Assembly: GCF_918797505.1 (NCBI RefSeq)
Contig: NC_092796.1
Location: forward strand, 56,698,851 to 56,762,850
Direction of reading: 5' to 3'
DNA from: Bemisia tabaci
Taxonomy: Eukaryota > Arthropoda > Insecta > Hemiptera > Aleyrodidae
DNA: 64,000 nt
Shown piece by piece: positions 34,301 to 44,321 of the stretch. The notes below the pieces were generated by a model. It was not told the origin of the DNA. It made no database searches and saw nothing but the letters and a program-made list of their open reading frames with translations. A program made the translations under genes and the position numbers. How positions within the stretch are numbered: the first letter of the stretch is position 1; every line of letters starts with the position of its first letter.

Positions 34301-37300
34301 TCGAAACACGCTTAAAAAACTGTTTTGTTGACACAAAAATGTAATATGTTTGGCTCTGGCATAATGTACAGATCTCGAGGATCACATCTCAAGTATTCTC
34401 TCAAAATTTTCTTGATGCCAAAACAGTTTTTGAATGTGTTTCGAAAAAGTAATTTTTCACATCCGCTATTGTTACATATAAGTCCTCATATGCTGTTTAA
34501 TTTTTTCCCCTTCGATTTTTAAGGAATACATACTCAAATATCACCATTTTAATGACTCTATAAATCTAGTCAATTATAGAAGCAGTTAGGTACCGTAGGC
34601 TTTTAGGATCGCCTGTGAAAGGTCTCTTGAAAAATCGTCGCTCCTCTAACATGAGAGCGTATCTCGATTTCCACATGAGCCCCAGAGAGCATTGTTTCAT
34701 ATCTATGACAGGGCACACGTTCACATTGAGATACGCCCTTACATCAAAATGGCGACGAAATCTCTTATCTCGCAAAATGACAAGCAATAATTTTCTCTCT
34801 CAGTGAGCTGTTGTTTTTTGCGTATTTGTAACTGGTACCGTTGTTGGAGTTTTTTTAAGATGCCAAGATGTCATTTTTCTCCCAGATCTAACAAACACTT
34901 AAAAAGGACGTGAGAAAAATAAAATGTTACGAATACCAGGTCGTCATAAAGAATCATTAATGTACAAGAGACCCTTCGTCGAACCGAGAAGTAAAGACGG
35001 AGATTCCCTCGTGCATTTAAGACATGGACAGTTTTCCTCTAGGTCTTCAATAGGTATCATGAGTATTACGTTGTTACTCATTAAGAGTTTTCCTTCAGAC
35101 ACTTGTCCTTGAAAACCTCATGAATGTCAAGAGGTCCGCGTGTGCTCTAATGAACGGATCCTCCAACAATGGGTTCATTTCCCACTCAAACGCATCTTCC
35201 CTCTGTAGGTCAGATATTGACCGGAAATGAGCTTTATGTCAAAAACATTTTCCAATGGCGAAATTATCGAGGTCTAATTGGATTACATTTTGCAATAAGG
35301 AACCACTATCTCTGGCACTTCCATAAAATACTTACCTATCTGTATAGGGAAACCAATGGCATCTATGTTGTTTCTAAAATGGGCCAGAAATAGTGGTTTC
35401 TTATTGCAAAATGTAATCCAATTCTCTCCAATTCCATTTTAAACACATTAGACATACATTATTTGGTAATGAATTCCCCGTAAGAAGTACACCAAACCAT
35501 ACCTTCCGAGTCAAATTGGCTATAAATTCCTCGTGTTCTAAGGCTTGTTGCATATTCCTATTAATTTCTAGTTCAACGAGGCAACGCCTTATTGATTCGT
35601 CCGAGGTTTCTATCATCCTGCAACAATCAATAGTCAAACCGGTAATAACAATCAATCAAACAGCTTCGAGTGTAAAATGAGCACGGAGCTCATAAATTCT
35701 GTCCGTCAGCACGAATGAAATACAAAATGAATAACATAAACAAAGTAGATTTTGTTTTTTTTTTTAAAAAAAACATATTATCCTAAAAATATTAATGAGA
35801 AAATGCGAAGCACACGATGAACAGTCTGTGAGTCATTTCCTTCGTTACATACCGACGGTAAAACTACCAAACTATGTATCTCGTTTGCGGTGTTTAAAAA
35901 TCTCCGCTCCCGTTTCGTTTTTTCAAAGGAGAAAAAATCAGAATCATTTCTTAAAGTTTTTCAGAATTTGCCTCATCGCACACAGAAGCTGCAAAATTAC
36001 GAAGTTTTAAAGAATAGACTGTCAGTAGTTTCCCATTCAAACAACAACGTATGACAGGAAATCTGTAACGTCGCAAACCGAATACGTGGTTTGGTAGCTT
36101 TCACCATTGATACAGCGTATTCCTCTCTAAACTCACTAAAGGCACACTAAAACCATTTCAATAAAAGAGTTCCTTGCAACAAGCACGTAAAAGTACTCAT
36201 TGGCGTAGACAAGGGGGGGGGGGTGTTATAGGGGATCTGGAGCCCCCCTCCCCACCCTTAGCCTCATTAATTATACTTCTTTTTTACTTTTGGAGGGCAG
36301 ACATTAAAAATTATTAGGGACGCACACACAATAATGTAAAACCGTCACAGACCCCCCCCCCCCTTAAATAGTTCCTTGCAACAAGCACGTGTGAGTACTG
36401 CAATAGTTTAAAATACTATAAAAACAGGGTGTCTAGTATTTTTTAATTTTGAAAAATTCTGATATTTTCCTGATTTTTCCTGATATTTTATAAAAAATTC
36501 CAGATTTTTTCATTTTGAAAATTCATGATATTTTCCTAATTTTTCTCGACTCCTGGCACGGTAGGCAAATAGCAGTAAGACTTTCTCCGCTGAGGAGATT
36601 TGCGTAAGAAAAATTCCTCATAAAACGTCCGATTCTCCGCGATTTTCCTGATATTTTCCTGATTTTTTCCTGATCGGCCAAAATTCCTGATATTTTCCGG
36701 GTTTTCCGGTTTTTCCTGATGCTAGACACCCTGAAAAAGTTTGACTCCTTCCGGTAGGTATTTTATGGGGTTAAAACTCACGCGACATGATCTGTAAGAA
36801 CGTTGGAAGCCAGGACGTTGTACTCGCGGTCCTCCGTGAGGCTGGCGAGAGTGGTTTCGATCTCCGTGTTGAGCCTGTCCAGTCGGGCCATTGCGTGACC
36901 CAACCTTGGAGCTGGTGCATCCTGCTCCTCGTTCCAGATGTCCTTCTCCACTTGCAAATACGAGTCCAGAAGATTTTCGCCCATTACTTTCGTCAATTCC
37001 TGAAATATATTTAGTTGCGCTGGTCACAGGATCGTGGTTCGATGCTTGATTCTCGTAGATTAGATAATAATAATGAGATCCGTCCAAACAGCAACTTCCT
37101 ACGTTGAATATTGACCGAGATATCGCGCGTTGAAAAATGTGGTTTATGACGTCATCAGCCGCGGTAGTGAGACCCTTGGTTTCCTTATCACCTTGATTTC
37201 ATCCGAGTTAGTAACCAGTGCAAATATGTGCCCACCTTACTGGTAAAAGCAAGGTGAAAGAAAGCAAGGGTGTCACTACCGCGGTGGATGACGTCATAAA

Positions 37301-38541
37301 CCGACTTTTTCAAAGCGCGATATCTCTGTTAATAATGAACATAGAGAGTTGCCGTTGAGACCGATCTCAATATTTTTAACTAATCTACAAGAATCAATCA
37401 TCGAACCACGAATCTGTAACCAGCGAAACTGGCCCATTAATTACCACGTATGAAATTTTTGATGTATGGATTGTCGTTGCTCTCATAAAAGAACGTAACT
37501 AAATTTCAATGTTGCCAAAATGTCCCTCGCAAACTGAATTTTTACGAGAAGAATCGTGGGAAAATTCCTAGCTGAAACTTTTACTGATTTTTCTTCCGAT
37601 CTTATGCAAAAATCACAAGCATTTTGAAAGAAAATTGCATGGATACATCCTTGTAATAAATTGAATTGTTTGGATCTATAATGCAACCTTGAATCTGATG
37701 GGGCATAGACCTATTGAATTAGGCATATAATAATGTTTCTATCAGAGGAGCACCGGACGATATTATTGTCGAAATCCTGTTTCAGATTGGTCATGAGAGA
37801 CAAGTTTTCTTAGTGTCTGACTAGTCGAAAAACTGAAAACGTTTCTCATATTCCAAGAGCAATAAAATTGATACAATGCTGATTGACAATACAATGCTGT
37901 TACATCCAGTTTCACAAGCGAGAAAAAATTGAAGGCGCAATGGATTTCTTAATGCCAACATTAGGATACAACTATTCGTGCTCATAGGATGTCCGCGTTG
38001 CATACACGCAAAATTGCAGGCGCTCTGAATTTTTAACTGTAGCGCCTGTCCTGCTCACAATTATGTATGCTTTTAAGACGTCCGTGTTGCAGAAATGCAA
38101 TCTGGCCTTGTAATTTGGGCGAACTGCGCATCATCTTTGCAGCGTTGCTAAATGGTTATAGTTGCTATACCAAGAACAATGATTTGCTAGAATAACTAAT
38201 AATGGTGCAGAAATATTATGCAGTCAGATGTGACTCGCAACTAGCGCTTATTCAGCTCCTGGTTATCATAGACACATATGAAAAAAATTTCAGAGTTCAA
38301 TCAAGCAAATAAACATTTTCAATTCAACGGGAAAAGACCGATTAATTATGTGATACTTAAGTGAATCCGTACATATGCCACAAATATTTTTTACTATTAC
38401 TTACAGATTGTGGTTGTTGGTTGCTCGAAGCGCAGCCCATATCATGTTAAACACATTTCTTAAGCGAGGTTTTCGAAGCGTGTCCAACTGCCCGCTGCTT
38501 ACCATCATTTCAGATAATTGTATAGTTCTCTGAATGCGCAT
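25294..38541 (-). CDS. Unrecognised helical, coiled-coil-like protein (gene 2)
   Basis: On the minus strand, exons 36999-36782, 35617-35503, 33177-33051, 29978-29801, 28141-27997, 27903-27790, 25970-25866 and 25395-25294 join with GT/AG sites and matching phases into one open frame ending in TGA. An upstream exon (38551-38405) and a small candidate exon (37600-37546) would complete the 5' end from ATG 38541, giving about 431 residues (413 without the small exon). There is no signal peptide or membrane span. The protein is rich in Glu, Arg, Gln and Leu with heptad-like stretches, for example EITKLSEKVQRLQRLYE, and Trp-containing helices, so a cytoplasmic structural or adaptor role is an inference. 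Spectrin-like or augmin-like subunits were considered but no diagnostic match was seen. Function is unassigned. Confidence 0.65.
25866..25970 (-). CDS. Gene 2 exon
   Basis: Acceptor CGTTCTAG, donor GTATGAAC, phase 0 both sides; 35 residues, coiled-coil-like (DVYEVDQKIEVLSGELRSER). Confidence 0.72.
26040..26530. repeat. Inverted and direct repeat block with AAATACCCCCAGATACCG
   Basis: The phrases CCAAATGGCCGAAAATGGC and AAATACCCCCAGATACCG occur direct and inverted at about 26055-26160 and 26290-26380. It lies in a gene 2 intron. Open frames on both strands mirror each other and are not genes. Confidence 0.7.
26811..27068. mobile_element. Foldback MITE, ACCACGTATCTC family
   Basis: Ends ATATCGATGGCCAATGAG and the inverse near TTTAGCCATAGATAT; carries the family phrase ACCACGCATCTCC. 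In a gene 2 intron. Confidence 0.7.
27790..27903 (-). CDS. Gene 2 exon
   Basis: Acceptor TCTTTCTTTTAG, donor GTGAACG, phase 0 both sides; 38 residues with spaced aromatics (LQIWERYSHATEVYKSFH) as in antiparallel helical bundles. Confidence 0.75.
27997..28141 (-). CDS. Gene 2 exon
   Basis: Acceptor GACGTTCTTTCTAG (on the coding strand TCTTTCTAG), donor GTAAAAAT, phase 2 in and 0 out; 48 residues, including TRNTIQEAALNVQTAQSLLP. Confidence 0.75.
28317..28817. mobile_element. GGCTTGGAGGACAAGGCGC family, ~500-bp copy
   Basis: Left GAGACTTGGAGGACAAGGTG, right CTTGTCCTCCAAGCCC. In the intron between gene 2 exons 29801 and 28141. Confidence 0.7.
29283..29425. mobile_element. MITE, GGATTACATTTTGCA family
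   Basis: Inverted ends GGATTACATTTTGCAGTAAG and TTGAAAATTGTAATAC, closest to the 35276-35424 copy. Confidence 0.75.
29492..29725. mobile_element. MITE, TGAGGCCTTATATGTAACAA family, copy 1
   Basis: Left TGAGGCCTTATATGTAACAA, right TTGTTACAGATAAGTCCTCA. A second copy at 34257-34488 is about 90% alike by eye. Confidence 0.85.
29801..29978 (-). CDS. Gene 2 exon
   Basis: Acceptor TCAATTTCAG, donor GTAAGTAA, phase 1 in and 2 out; 58 full codons. Contains SEVELDRIRSYRDTLYSGEL and a Trp-Leu-rich end. Confidence 0.75.
30185..30560. mobile_element. Element fragment with ~190-bp polypurine tract
   Basis: CAGGCCCGGACTTAGGG on the left and CCCTAAATTTGCGG on the right resemble decayed inverted ends. The interior 30257-30448 is almost pure A and G on the plus strand. 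Reading frames here are lysine/glycine- or proline/phenylalanine-rich artefacts. Confidence 0.55.
30610..31520. repeat. Tandem array of six degenerate GAACAGGAGCCGAGATGGCA units
   Basis: Units begin near 30614, 30735, 30882, 31010, 31197 and 31374, with 120-180 bp spacing. Each carries CCGAGATAGCATTTTA followed by a CATTTCGG/CATCTTGG segment. In the large gene 2 intron. Confidence 0.8.
31075..32060. repeat. Inverted arms around a ~250-bp core
   Basis: AAAACGCGTGATACCCAAAA with GAATCCGAATCT-complement sequences at 31090-31520 recurs inverted at 31795-31880 and 31980-32065. AGCGTGAAGGAAAGA at 31530 pairs with TTTTTCCTTCACGCT at about 31777. This makes a large foldback structure. Confidence 0.75.
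33051..33177 (-). CDS. Gene 2 exon, coiled-coil segment
   Basis: Acceptor GATTTTGTTTCAG, donor GTCAGAA (a weaker GT), phase 0 in and 1 out; 42 residues with the heptad-like run EITKLSEKVQRLQRLYEHQE. A full CCCTGG transposon starts 35 bp upstream of the acceptor. Confidence 0.7.
33212..34140. mobile_element. Full CCCTGG element, 929 bp, with central palindrome
   Basis: Ends CCCTGGTAAAAATTGGC and GCCAATTTTTACCAGGG; flanked on both sides by AT. Subterminal TAGCCGG/CCGGCTA-type repeats. The central module 33654-33741 is the GGCGCC palindrome. No coding capacity. Confidence 0.9.
33654..33741. repeat. 88-bp palindromic module (two mismatches)
   Basis: 44-bp arms around ATTGC|GCAAC; each arm contains GGCGCCTACAAACCTAACAG. 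Confidence 0.92.
34257..34488. mobile_element. MITE, TGAGGCCTTATATGTAACAA family, copy 2
   Basis: Left TGAGGCCTTATCTGTAACAA, right TTGTTACATATAAGTCCTCA. Confidence 0.85.
34635..34759. mobile_element. MITE, TCGTCGCTCCTCT family, copy 3
   Basis: Left TCGTCGCTCCTCTAACATGA, right ATCAAAATGGCGACGA. Confidence 0.75.
35276..35424. mobile_element. MITE, TTGGATTACATTTTGCA family
   Basis: Near-perfect ends ATTGGATTACATTTTGCAAT and ATTGCAAAATGTAATCCAAT, 79 bp from a gene 2 exon. Confidence 0.85.
35503..35617 (-). CDS. Gene 2 exon, helical segment
   Basis: Acceptor GATTGTTGCAG, donor GTATGG, phase 2 in and 0 out; 38 residues including ELEINRNMQQALEHEEFIAN, strongly helical. Confidence 0.72.
35860..36105. 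mobile_element. Foldback MITE, ACCACGTATCTCG family
   Basis: Left AAACTATGTATCTCGTTTGC, right GCAAACCGAATACGTGGTTT. In a gene 2 intron. Confidence 0.75.
36425..36733. mobile_element. CAGGGTGTCTAG element of reiterated TTTTCCTGAT
   Basis: Ends CAGGGTGTCTAGTATTTTT and GATGCTAGACACCCTG. The interior is many copies of TTCCTGATATTTTCCTGATT-like sequence. It ends 48 bp from the donor of exon 36782-36999. Confidence 0.85.
36782..36999 (-). CDS. Gene 2 exon, helical segment
   Basis: Acceptor AAATATATTTCAG, donor GTGAGT, phase 0 in and 2 out; 72 residues beginning ELTKVMGENLLDSYLQVEKD. GC-rich codon use contrasts with the AT-rich flanks. Transposons lie 20 bp upstream and 48 bp downstream. Confidence 0.75.
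37019..37424. mobile_element. Foldback element, GCTGGTCACAGGATCGTGGT
   Basis: Left GCTGGTCACAGGATCGTGGT, right CCACGAATCTGTAACCAGC; long arms around TGACGTCATC. It starts 20 bp upstream of the acceptor of exon 36782-36999, so its edge probably supplies part of the branch-point region. Confidence 0.85.
37546..37600 (-). CDS. Gene 2, candidate small exon
   Basis: Bounded by CATAAG and GTAAAAAT. Phase 2 in and 0 out is exactly what is needed to link 38405-38551 with 36782-36999. It would encode SEEKSVKVSARNFPTILL. Support is phase only. Confidence 0.28.
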
Positions 38542-38551
38542 CCATTTCTCT
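38405..38551 (-). CDS. Gene 2, probable first coding exon
   Basis: Acceptor GTGCTTTCAG, donor GTAAGTAA, open only in the frame with phase 2 in and 2 out. ATG at 38541-38539 could be the start; the product contains SEMMVSSGQLDTLRKPRL. The phase does not join directly to the next certain exon, so either a small exon lies between or the frame ends at the TAA overlapping the donor. Confidence 0.5.
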
Positions 38552-38985
38552 CTGAAAGCACAATCATCATACCATTAAAGACTGATGAGAAATCCACTTG
38601 TCGTATAGGTACAACTGGTTGATGTATGTCTGCCCCCACCGGCCTGGTCTATGACAGGAGAACAAAAAATTGTATTCGGCGTTAAGGTGGTGCGACGCCA
38701 GAATATATTTGTTTCTAACGATGACACTCATAATATTTCAGCGCTTGATTTGAGTTCAAGAATCTCAACAGAACAAGGACAGATGTCATTTTTGGATGAC
38801 ATGGAAAAAGAACATTGACAGGTCACGATTTGAAAAATCATGTTTTGATATTTGTTGCATTCTTTTCTCAAGCATCTCGAGTAGGTACACACAATTTTGT
38901 TCTGCTTTCGAGGAATAACACCATAAGACGAACCTCCATTGAATTTTTTTTTTTCTTCGGCATGAGGAAAAACGACGAAACTTAC

Positions 38986-39025
38986 CCTTGACCTGAGAAT
39001 TCGCTCTCACAATGTTAGGACGCAT
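38986..39025 (-). other. Possible 5' untranslated exon of gene 2
   Basis: A strong donor, CAAGG followed by GTAAGT, lies at 38985 on the minus strand. An ATG at 39025-39023 opens a frame that does not continue through exon 38551-38405, so if transcribed this would be 5' untranslated sequence or a short upstream frame. Confidence 0.25.
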
Positions 39026-39427
39026 AATTTTTCCGAAAGAATGTACACTCCTCCACTAGAGTTTCGATACTTTGAGACTGAGAGTTCTCCCATCTAATGG
39101 ATTCAGTATTATGTTTCCCCATCCCGTTGAATTCCATAGCTTTCCCGAATAGGTGCCCTATCACTGATCATTGAAAAAATCATGAGTCTCCATAACAAGG
39201 TCATTCCTGATTGAATGGACGAGGAATTTTCAACGCCCCAACCATAAACCCCCCTCAAAGTTTACCTCCCGTCCGTACCCACCCCAACCCCTTCGATTGA
39301 GTGCCCTTGCCATTCCATTAATTACGCACAGTGTTATCGACAATCTAAAATTCTCGGTTCATCGCTCCCCGCTTTCCTTGAGCTTGGCAAGGTTCACAGA
39401 TTGCCGCAGTTTTCTTCAATACACATA

Positions 39428-39550
39428 TCGTCGCTCCTCCGGCGTAAGGGCCGAACTCAACTTCCTTGAGAGCCCTGGTTCACATATAAGTCCATGCTTT
39501 CTGGGGCTCATGTGGAAATCGAGATACGCCCTTACGTTAGAGGGGCGACG
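39428..39550. mobile_element. MITE, TCGTCGCTCCTC family, copy 4
   Basis: Left TCGTCGCTCCTCCGGCGTAA, right TTACGTTAGAGGGGCGACGA. Confidence 0.8.
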
Positions 39551-40180
39551 AAATATGTATACAACTAGGATTATTTTTGTGCGATCTGGCAACGTTAAAG
39601 TTGAGCCCTTTGACTGTCCATCAAGGTCTCGTCTTGACATACAAAGCGTCTTCCTCAGGGTTGCCGAAGTAGCACTCTTTGCTCAAGCATCGATGAGTAG
39701 GTACACACAATTTCCGTGCTGCACTCAAGGAAAACCACCATTAAGCGGGGTCGAACTTACATATTTAGGGCCTGAATTTTGTCTGGCGCGGGGGCCCTTA
39801 CCAGCAAATACCTTAAGGGGAGAGGGAGGTTTCCAAGATACAACCCCCCTCAACTAGAAGGGAGATGTTAGGCAATATGAAGATAGTACAGATTTACCTT
39901 TAAAAAACATGATTTTAAACAATTTTGAGGTGTCCAGTTGCACAAATGACATAGTGACATAGTGACAAGTGACAAGTTCGAAATGTTATAAAAATGTTTT
40001 AGAATTTTCAAAAATGTTGCACCCCTCAGAATGTTGCGCATACCTAGGCCGTAACCTATGTAGCCTAATGGCACATCAAATCCGGCCCTGCCATTAAAGT
40101 GAACTGTTATTAAGTAAACGAAAATCAAGGAATTTAAGATTTTTTTGTTTTTTTGGAATAATGCCTTTAATTAAGAAGCA

Positions 40181-40930
40181 TATCGATGCTTTCCGAGCCG
40201 TTTGCGAGGTGTAGACTTCGTTTCATGCTTATTTGTTTTTTCTGTGGAAAGCTACTCGCCGTAATCCCTTGATCTCTGCTAGCAGAATAGTCTTTAAGAA
40301 TTCTAAGCTATTAAGGTTGGCTTGCTTCCTATCGAAAAAATACAAAAGGAGCAGAAATTTTGAAACACCGTAATAGCGATACGAGGTTATTCCGCTTTTC
40401 GCTCATCGATATGAAAAATATTTACGGAGAAATTGCAAAAACGCGTACCTCGATCACGTAGTTTCAAAATCTCCGTGCTCCTACTTCATTCCTTAAAAGG
40501 GGAGCGAACTAACATCATGACTTGAAATTTTCACAAAATATTTTTTGCACAGAGGAGAAGAATTACTGAAATTTTCAACAGTAATTTTCTCTGTAGAAAA
40601 TAAATTATGACAGGAAGTTTGCAACGCCGTACACCGAGGTACGCCTTTCTGCAGTTTCACCGTCGCTAATGAAAAGGAAGCTGAGGAAAGCTGAGGAAAA
40701 ACGCTATGTATGAGCCCTCCACATTTCCTCCAATAAAAAATGAATTTACTTGGAAATTTATGAATATCCTTCTTCCATTTTTTCAGACCAGCTCGTTTGC
40801 AATTTAATCCATGTAAAAATTTCAAGGAAAAATATGCATAACTTTCCTCAAGAACGTATGTTTAATCCGGGGGTTTTTGAAATTCCCTAATTTTGATACA
40901 GCGTTCTTCCTTAGCAGTACAGCAGTATTT
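40181..40930. repeat. Two foldback MITEs, decayed
   Basis: 40190-40660 has ACCACGTATCTC-family arms, and 40685-40930 has ends GAGGAAAAACGCTATGTATG and GATACAGCGTTCTTCCTTAG. No gene. Confidence 0.5.
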
Positions 40931-41087
40931 CCTGGATATTTTACCGGTGCTCTCGGTAATAACGTTGTAGGATCCCACATCAACCCGGCATACTAATTAA
41001 GGTGTCCATGATGCTCTCGATAGAAACAGTGTTTACCAACAATGTTAAGTATTGTTTGATTCTTTCATGGAAGTGTGATCTGTGTGC

Positions 41088-41373
41088 GATCTGTGTGCTG
41101 CACGATATATGTAGCCAAAGCACGGAACCACGTATCTCCATTGCGATGTTCCAAAATTTCCGCTCTTATTTTATTTTCCGAAGAGAAACAAGCCAAGTTT
41201 ATAGCTTGAAATTTATACAGAATATTCTGCTATCCGAGAAGAAAAGTCCAGGTAGTTTTCTAAAAACGTTGACAATAGTTTTCCAAAGAAAAAATTAAGT
41301 ATAACAGGGAGTTTGCAACGTCGCTAATGAAGATACAGTCGGTTTCACACTTCGGCCATCGATATGTCATGGC
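41088..41373. mobile_element. Foldback MITE, ACCACGTATCTCC family
   Basis: Left GGAACCACGTATCTCCATTG, right inverse near TCGCTAATGAAGATACAGTC. Confidence 0.65.
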
Positions 41374-41426
41374 GAGAAGGAAGCCACTGCCCACTGGGTA
41401 CCCCGTCTTGCTTCTTCTAAACAGTG

Positions 41427-41642
41427 GGTCGAGTCAGTTAAAGCGGTCGGACATGAAATTTTTGACTAAAACTGCAAATTTTGATGTTCATTTTGTCACA
41501 TTTTAAATTTCAGGGGACGCTTTCGGAAGAAATTTTACAAGGAAACCAATGAAACCTCTTCTAGAGCTTCGAAGTTTCGTACAAACGAAGTTATAAGCAT
41601 TTAAAGTTTCAAAATTTTGTCCGACCGACTCGGTCCACTGTG
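41427..41642. mobile_element. Foldback MITE, CAGTGGGTCGAGTCA family, copy 2
   Basis: GTGGGTCGAGTCAGTTAAAG on the left and GACTCGGTCCACTGTGC on the right. The phrase CGGACATGAAATTTTTGAC recurs in all three copies. Confidence 0.75.
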
Positions 41643-41799
41643 CGGCAGGTCGGACCAACCAATGCTAGTGTGTCACGCTTCTGACATTGCGCCTTCATAT
41701 TTACGCGCATGCAACGCGGACAACCATAAAGCACGAATAGTTGCAGCGTAGCGAGGCGTTGTAATGAAATGGGCTCAACGTTCGGAAACTGCAACTAAA

Positions 41800-43670
41800 A
41801 ACCATATCACTGATGCTTGAATCACAACAGTATTTAAATGATTCCCTTTACTTCATTATTTGAAAAAAAAAATATCTGCCTGAATATCTTTGGATTAATA
41901 TTAACGACTAAAGGGGAGCTTCAGTGATTTATTGAATGCTTCACGGCAAAGTATTCGGCAACCTTGCAGCCTCTAACTTCGCAAATTTTTAAGCAGGGTC
42001 AACGCTCTCTACATATCTGCGTAACGATCGAAGCTCATTTCATACTTGCGGCTAATCTCTTTTGTTGGCTGCTATCTTGCCTTACTCACTTCACTCCTTC
42101 CATGTTAGCGCCCGACCCTGTTGTGTAGAGAAATGTGCTGTCCACCCATTGGTAGTACTCAATTTAAGTACTCTGTCGATATTTGGGAGCAATATAAAAA
42201 AATAGAAGGCCCTCTTCGCCTGATGGTTGAAATTTTGGGGTGGGGGTGAAGAAAAGCGAAGGGAGAATCAAAGCGGAGAGTATACGGAGAAAAATTGACG
42301 GTCAAAAAATGAAAATGGAAACTAGTAAGTTATTTTATCCACAGTTGGCTGCAGGTGCTTGGTACAAAGTCATAAAATACCTAACAGAAAAAAAGTTACT
42401 TTAAGTCGAAGAAACGCGACCAAGGCGCGAATCCTACAAAAACTTTTGTTCGCGGGCGCACAGTGGATCGAGTTAATCAGAGAGGTCGGACACAACATTT
42501 TTGACTAAAGCTGCATATTTTGATATTAATTTCGTCACATTTTGAATTTTGAGGAATGTTTCCAGAAGAAAATTTTACGAGGAAACCAATGGCGCGACTT
42601 TTAGAACCTCACAATTTTGTATAGACGGAGTTATGAGCTTTTAAAGTTTTCAAATTTTGTCCGACCTCTCCTATTGTCTCCATCCACTGCGGGGCGTCTA
42701 AAAGTGAGGCTATAACCTTAATTTTATGTCTATTTATCGCTACTTAATGGTTTGCACCATATTCGGGATTTAATTTCTCGATATTTACGAAGACAGCTCT
42801 TTGGTTTCAAATATTAATGCCGCGATTTTTAATTGTCTTTTTTACGGCCATCCGCATTTAACAGTGTCCAAAATTATTATTGAATCTAATTTTTTTTGGC
42901 TATGCTTTTCCCTATTTTTTTTTTTTTTATCAATCCTTTACCCCATCTAATTCTCTCTCCTACACTGTTCTCATGCCGTTTAATTTTTATTTTGACGAGT
43001 TGACATGAATTGAAATGCAACATTTCCGTACGTGGACTGATTACAATACTAGTATAATTCAAGTACACAAAGATCGTTGTACAATTTGAATTGCGTCATA
43101 CATTTAAAACTAACGCACTCGTGTCTCTTTGCAACATAAGGCGCGAGTTTCCTTCGGAGGATATTCACTCTCGATCCTGGGAAAGTAGCTTACTGATAGT
43201 CCTAACATAGTTTAACGGATGGACTGAATGAAACTGATTGAGATGATCAGAGTCACGCGGATAAAAATGAGTTAGGAGTAGTTTCGAGTTAGGTTAAGTT
43301 AGGCAGTGAAGCCTAGCCCAGGTTTTTCACACGAGCAACTATTCACTTTTGAAATAGAGGGGGGGGGGGGGGGGGCTGTTCCGCACGTCAAATACAAAAA
43401 CGATGAAAACTGTACAGTTTGATGCCAAAAACTTTAATGGGTATATTGGTACTGATTAACCGGTATCCATCGGTTTTTCTTTCCCTCCATCAAAATTTAC
43501 TTGATCATAAACCGATAATTCATCGTAAAATGGTGACCATGAGGGTATATTGAGACGGCAACACCCTCTCTCCTTCTCTCTGAAATGTTGACACGTTTCT
43601 CTGTTATTTCGATGCATATACGTATATCCAAGAGTCACCAGTTAGTTCCTAATCAGACGATGAAAGTTGA
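41800..43670. other. Gene-poor AT-rich region with one MITE
   Basis: 42462-42692 is the third CAGTGGATCGAGTTAAT foldback copy, and a run of about 20 G lies near 43360. I find no exon with convincing splice sites. Confidence 0.55.
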
Positions 43671-43683
43671 AAGCTCATATGTA

Positions 43684-43926
43684 GGGGCTTAGAGGACAAG
43701 GCGCATAAGTGCAGTTTTTGAAAAATTGAGGTCTTCATGATTTCAAGTAAAACTAGTCTTCATGTATATTCTGTGAAAGATTCGCTCCCAAATTCCGATT
43801 TTTAAGCATCGAAAAGTCAGTTTGAACTTTCTCTCCGCCATAAGGGTCCGTGTGATTCCGAAACTTCAAACACATATTTCTCGAAATAGTATGAACTGCA
43901 CTTATGTGCCTTGTCCTCCAAGCCCC
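43684..43926. mobile_element. GGGGCTTAGAGGACAAGG MITE with target duplication
   Basis: Left GGGGCTTAGAGGACAAGGCG, right GCCTTGTCCTCCAAGCCCC. Flanked by TCATATGTA on both sides (43675-43683 and 43927-43935). Confidence 0.9.
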
Positions 43927-44321
43927 TCATATGTAGGGGGTTTCAGCCGAGCTGCTAACGCACCTGAAGCTTGGCGCCACCGCTAAAAGCCGCGCCTGAT
44001 CTCAGCGTATTATTGACGGAGCTGTCACGGTAGAGAAGCCTGTCTTTCTGAGAAAATTACGAAGGGCTCAGCCGTGTCCTGCTTAGTGCCCCGAACAAAA
44101 TTGAAAAAGTCGCCATCATTTTGGATAAGCAAAAGTTCTGAGGGAATCTTTGTTTTTTATTATTGCAGGGGTAAACCCTGATAAAAATTACCATATTTTT
44201 TGCGGGGAGTAAATGATACTATTTGGCGAAATGATTTACGGACTTCTTCCCTTGCATTAGATTGACGAGTCGGAGTAGGTAAGGAATTCTGCTGATATCA
44301 ATTGATGAGATAGGTGCAAAA

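Larger units (their letters stand above)
38871..39725. repeat. Short direct repeat AAGCATC...GAGTAGGTACACACAATT
   Basis: GAGTAGGTACACACAATT with flanks occurs at about 38879 and 39690, about 810 bp apart, each followed by a diverged ACACCAT/CACCATTAAG segment. Confidence 0.6.

Noticed and set aside
39868..40128. 86-residue minus-strand frame
   Set aside because: No splice signals or start context fit, and the sequence looks like decayed repeat.
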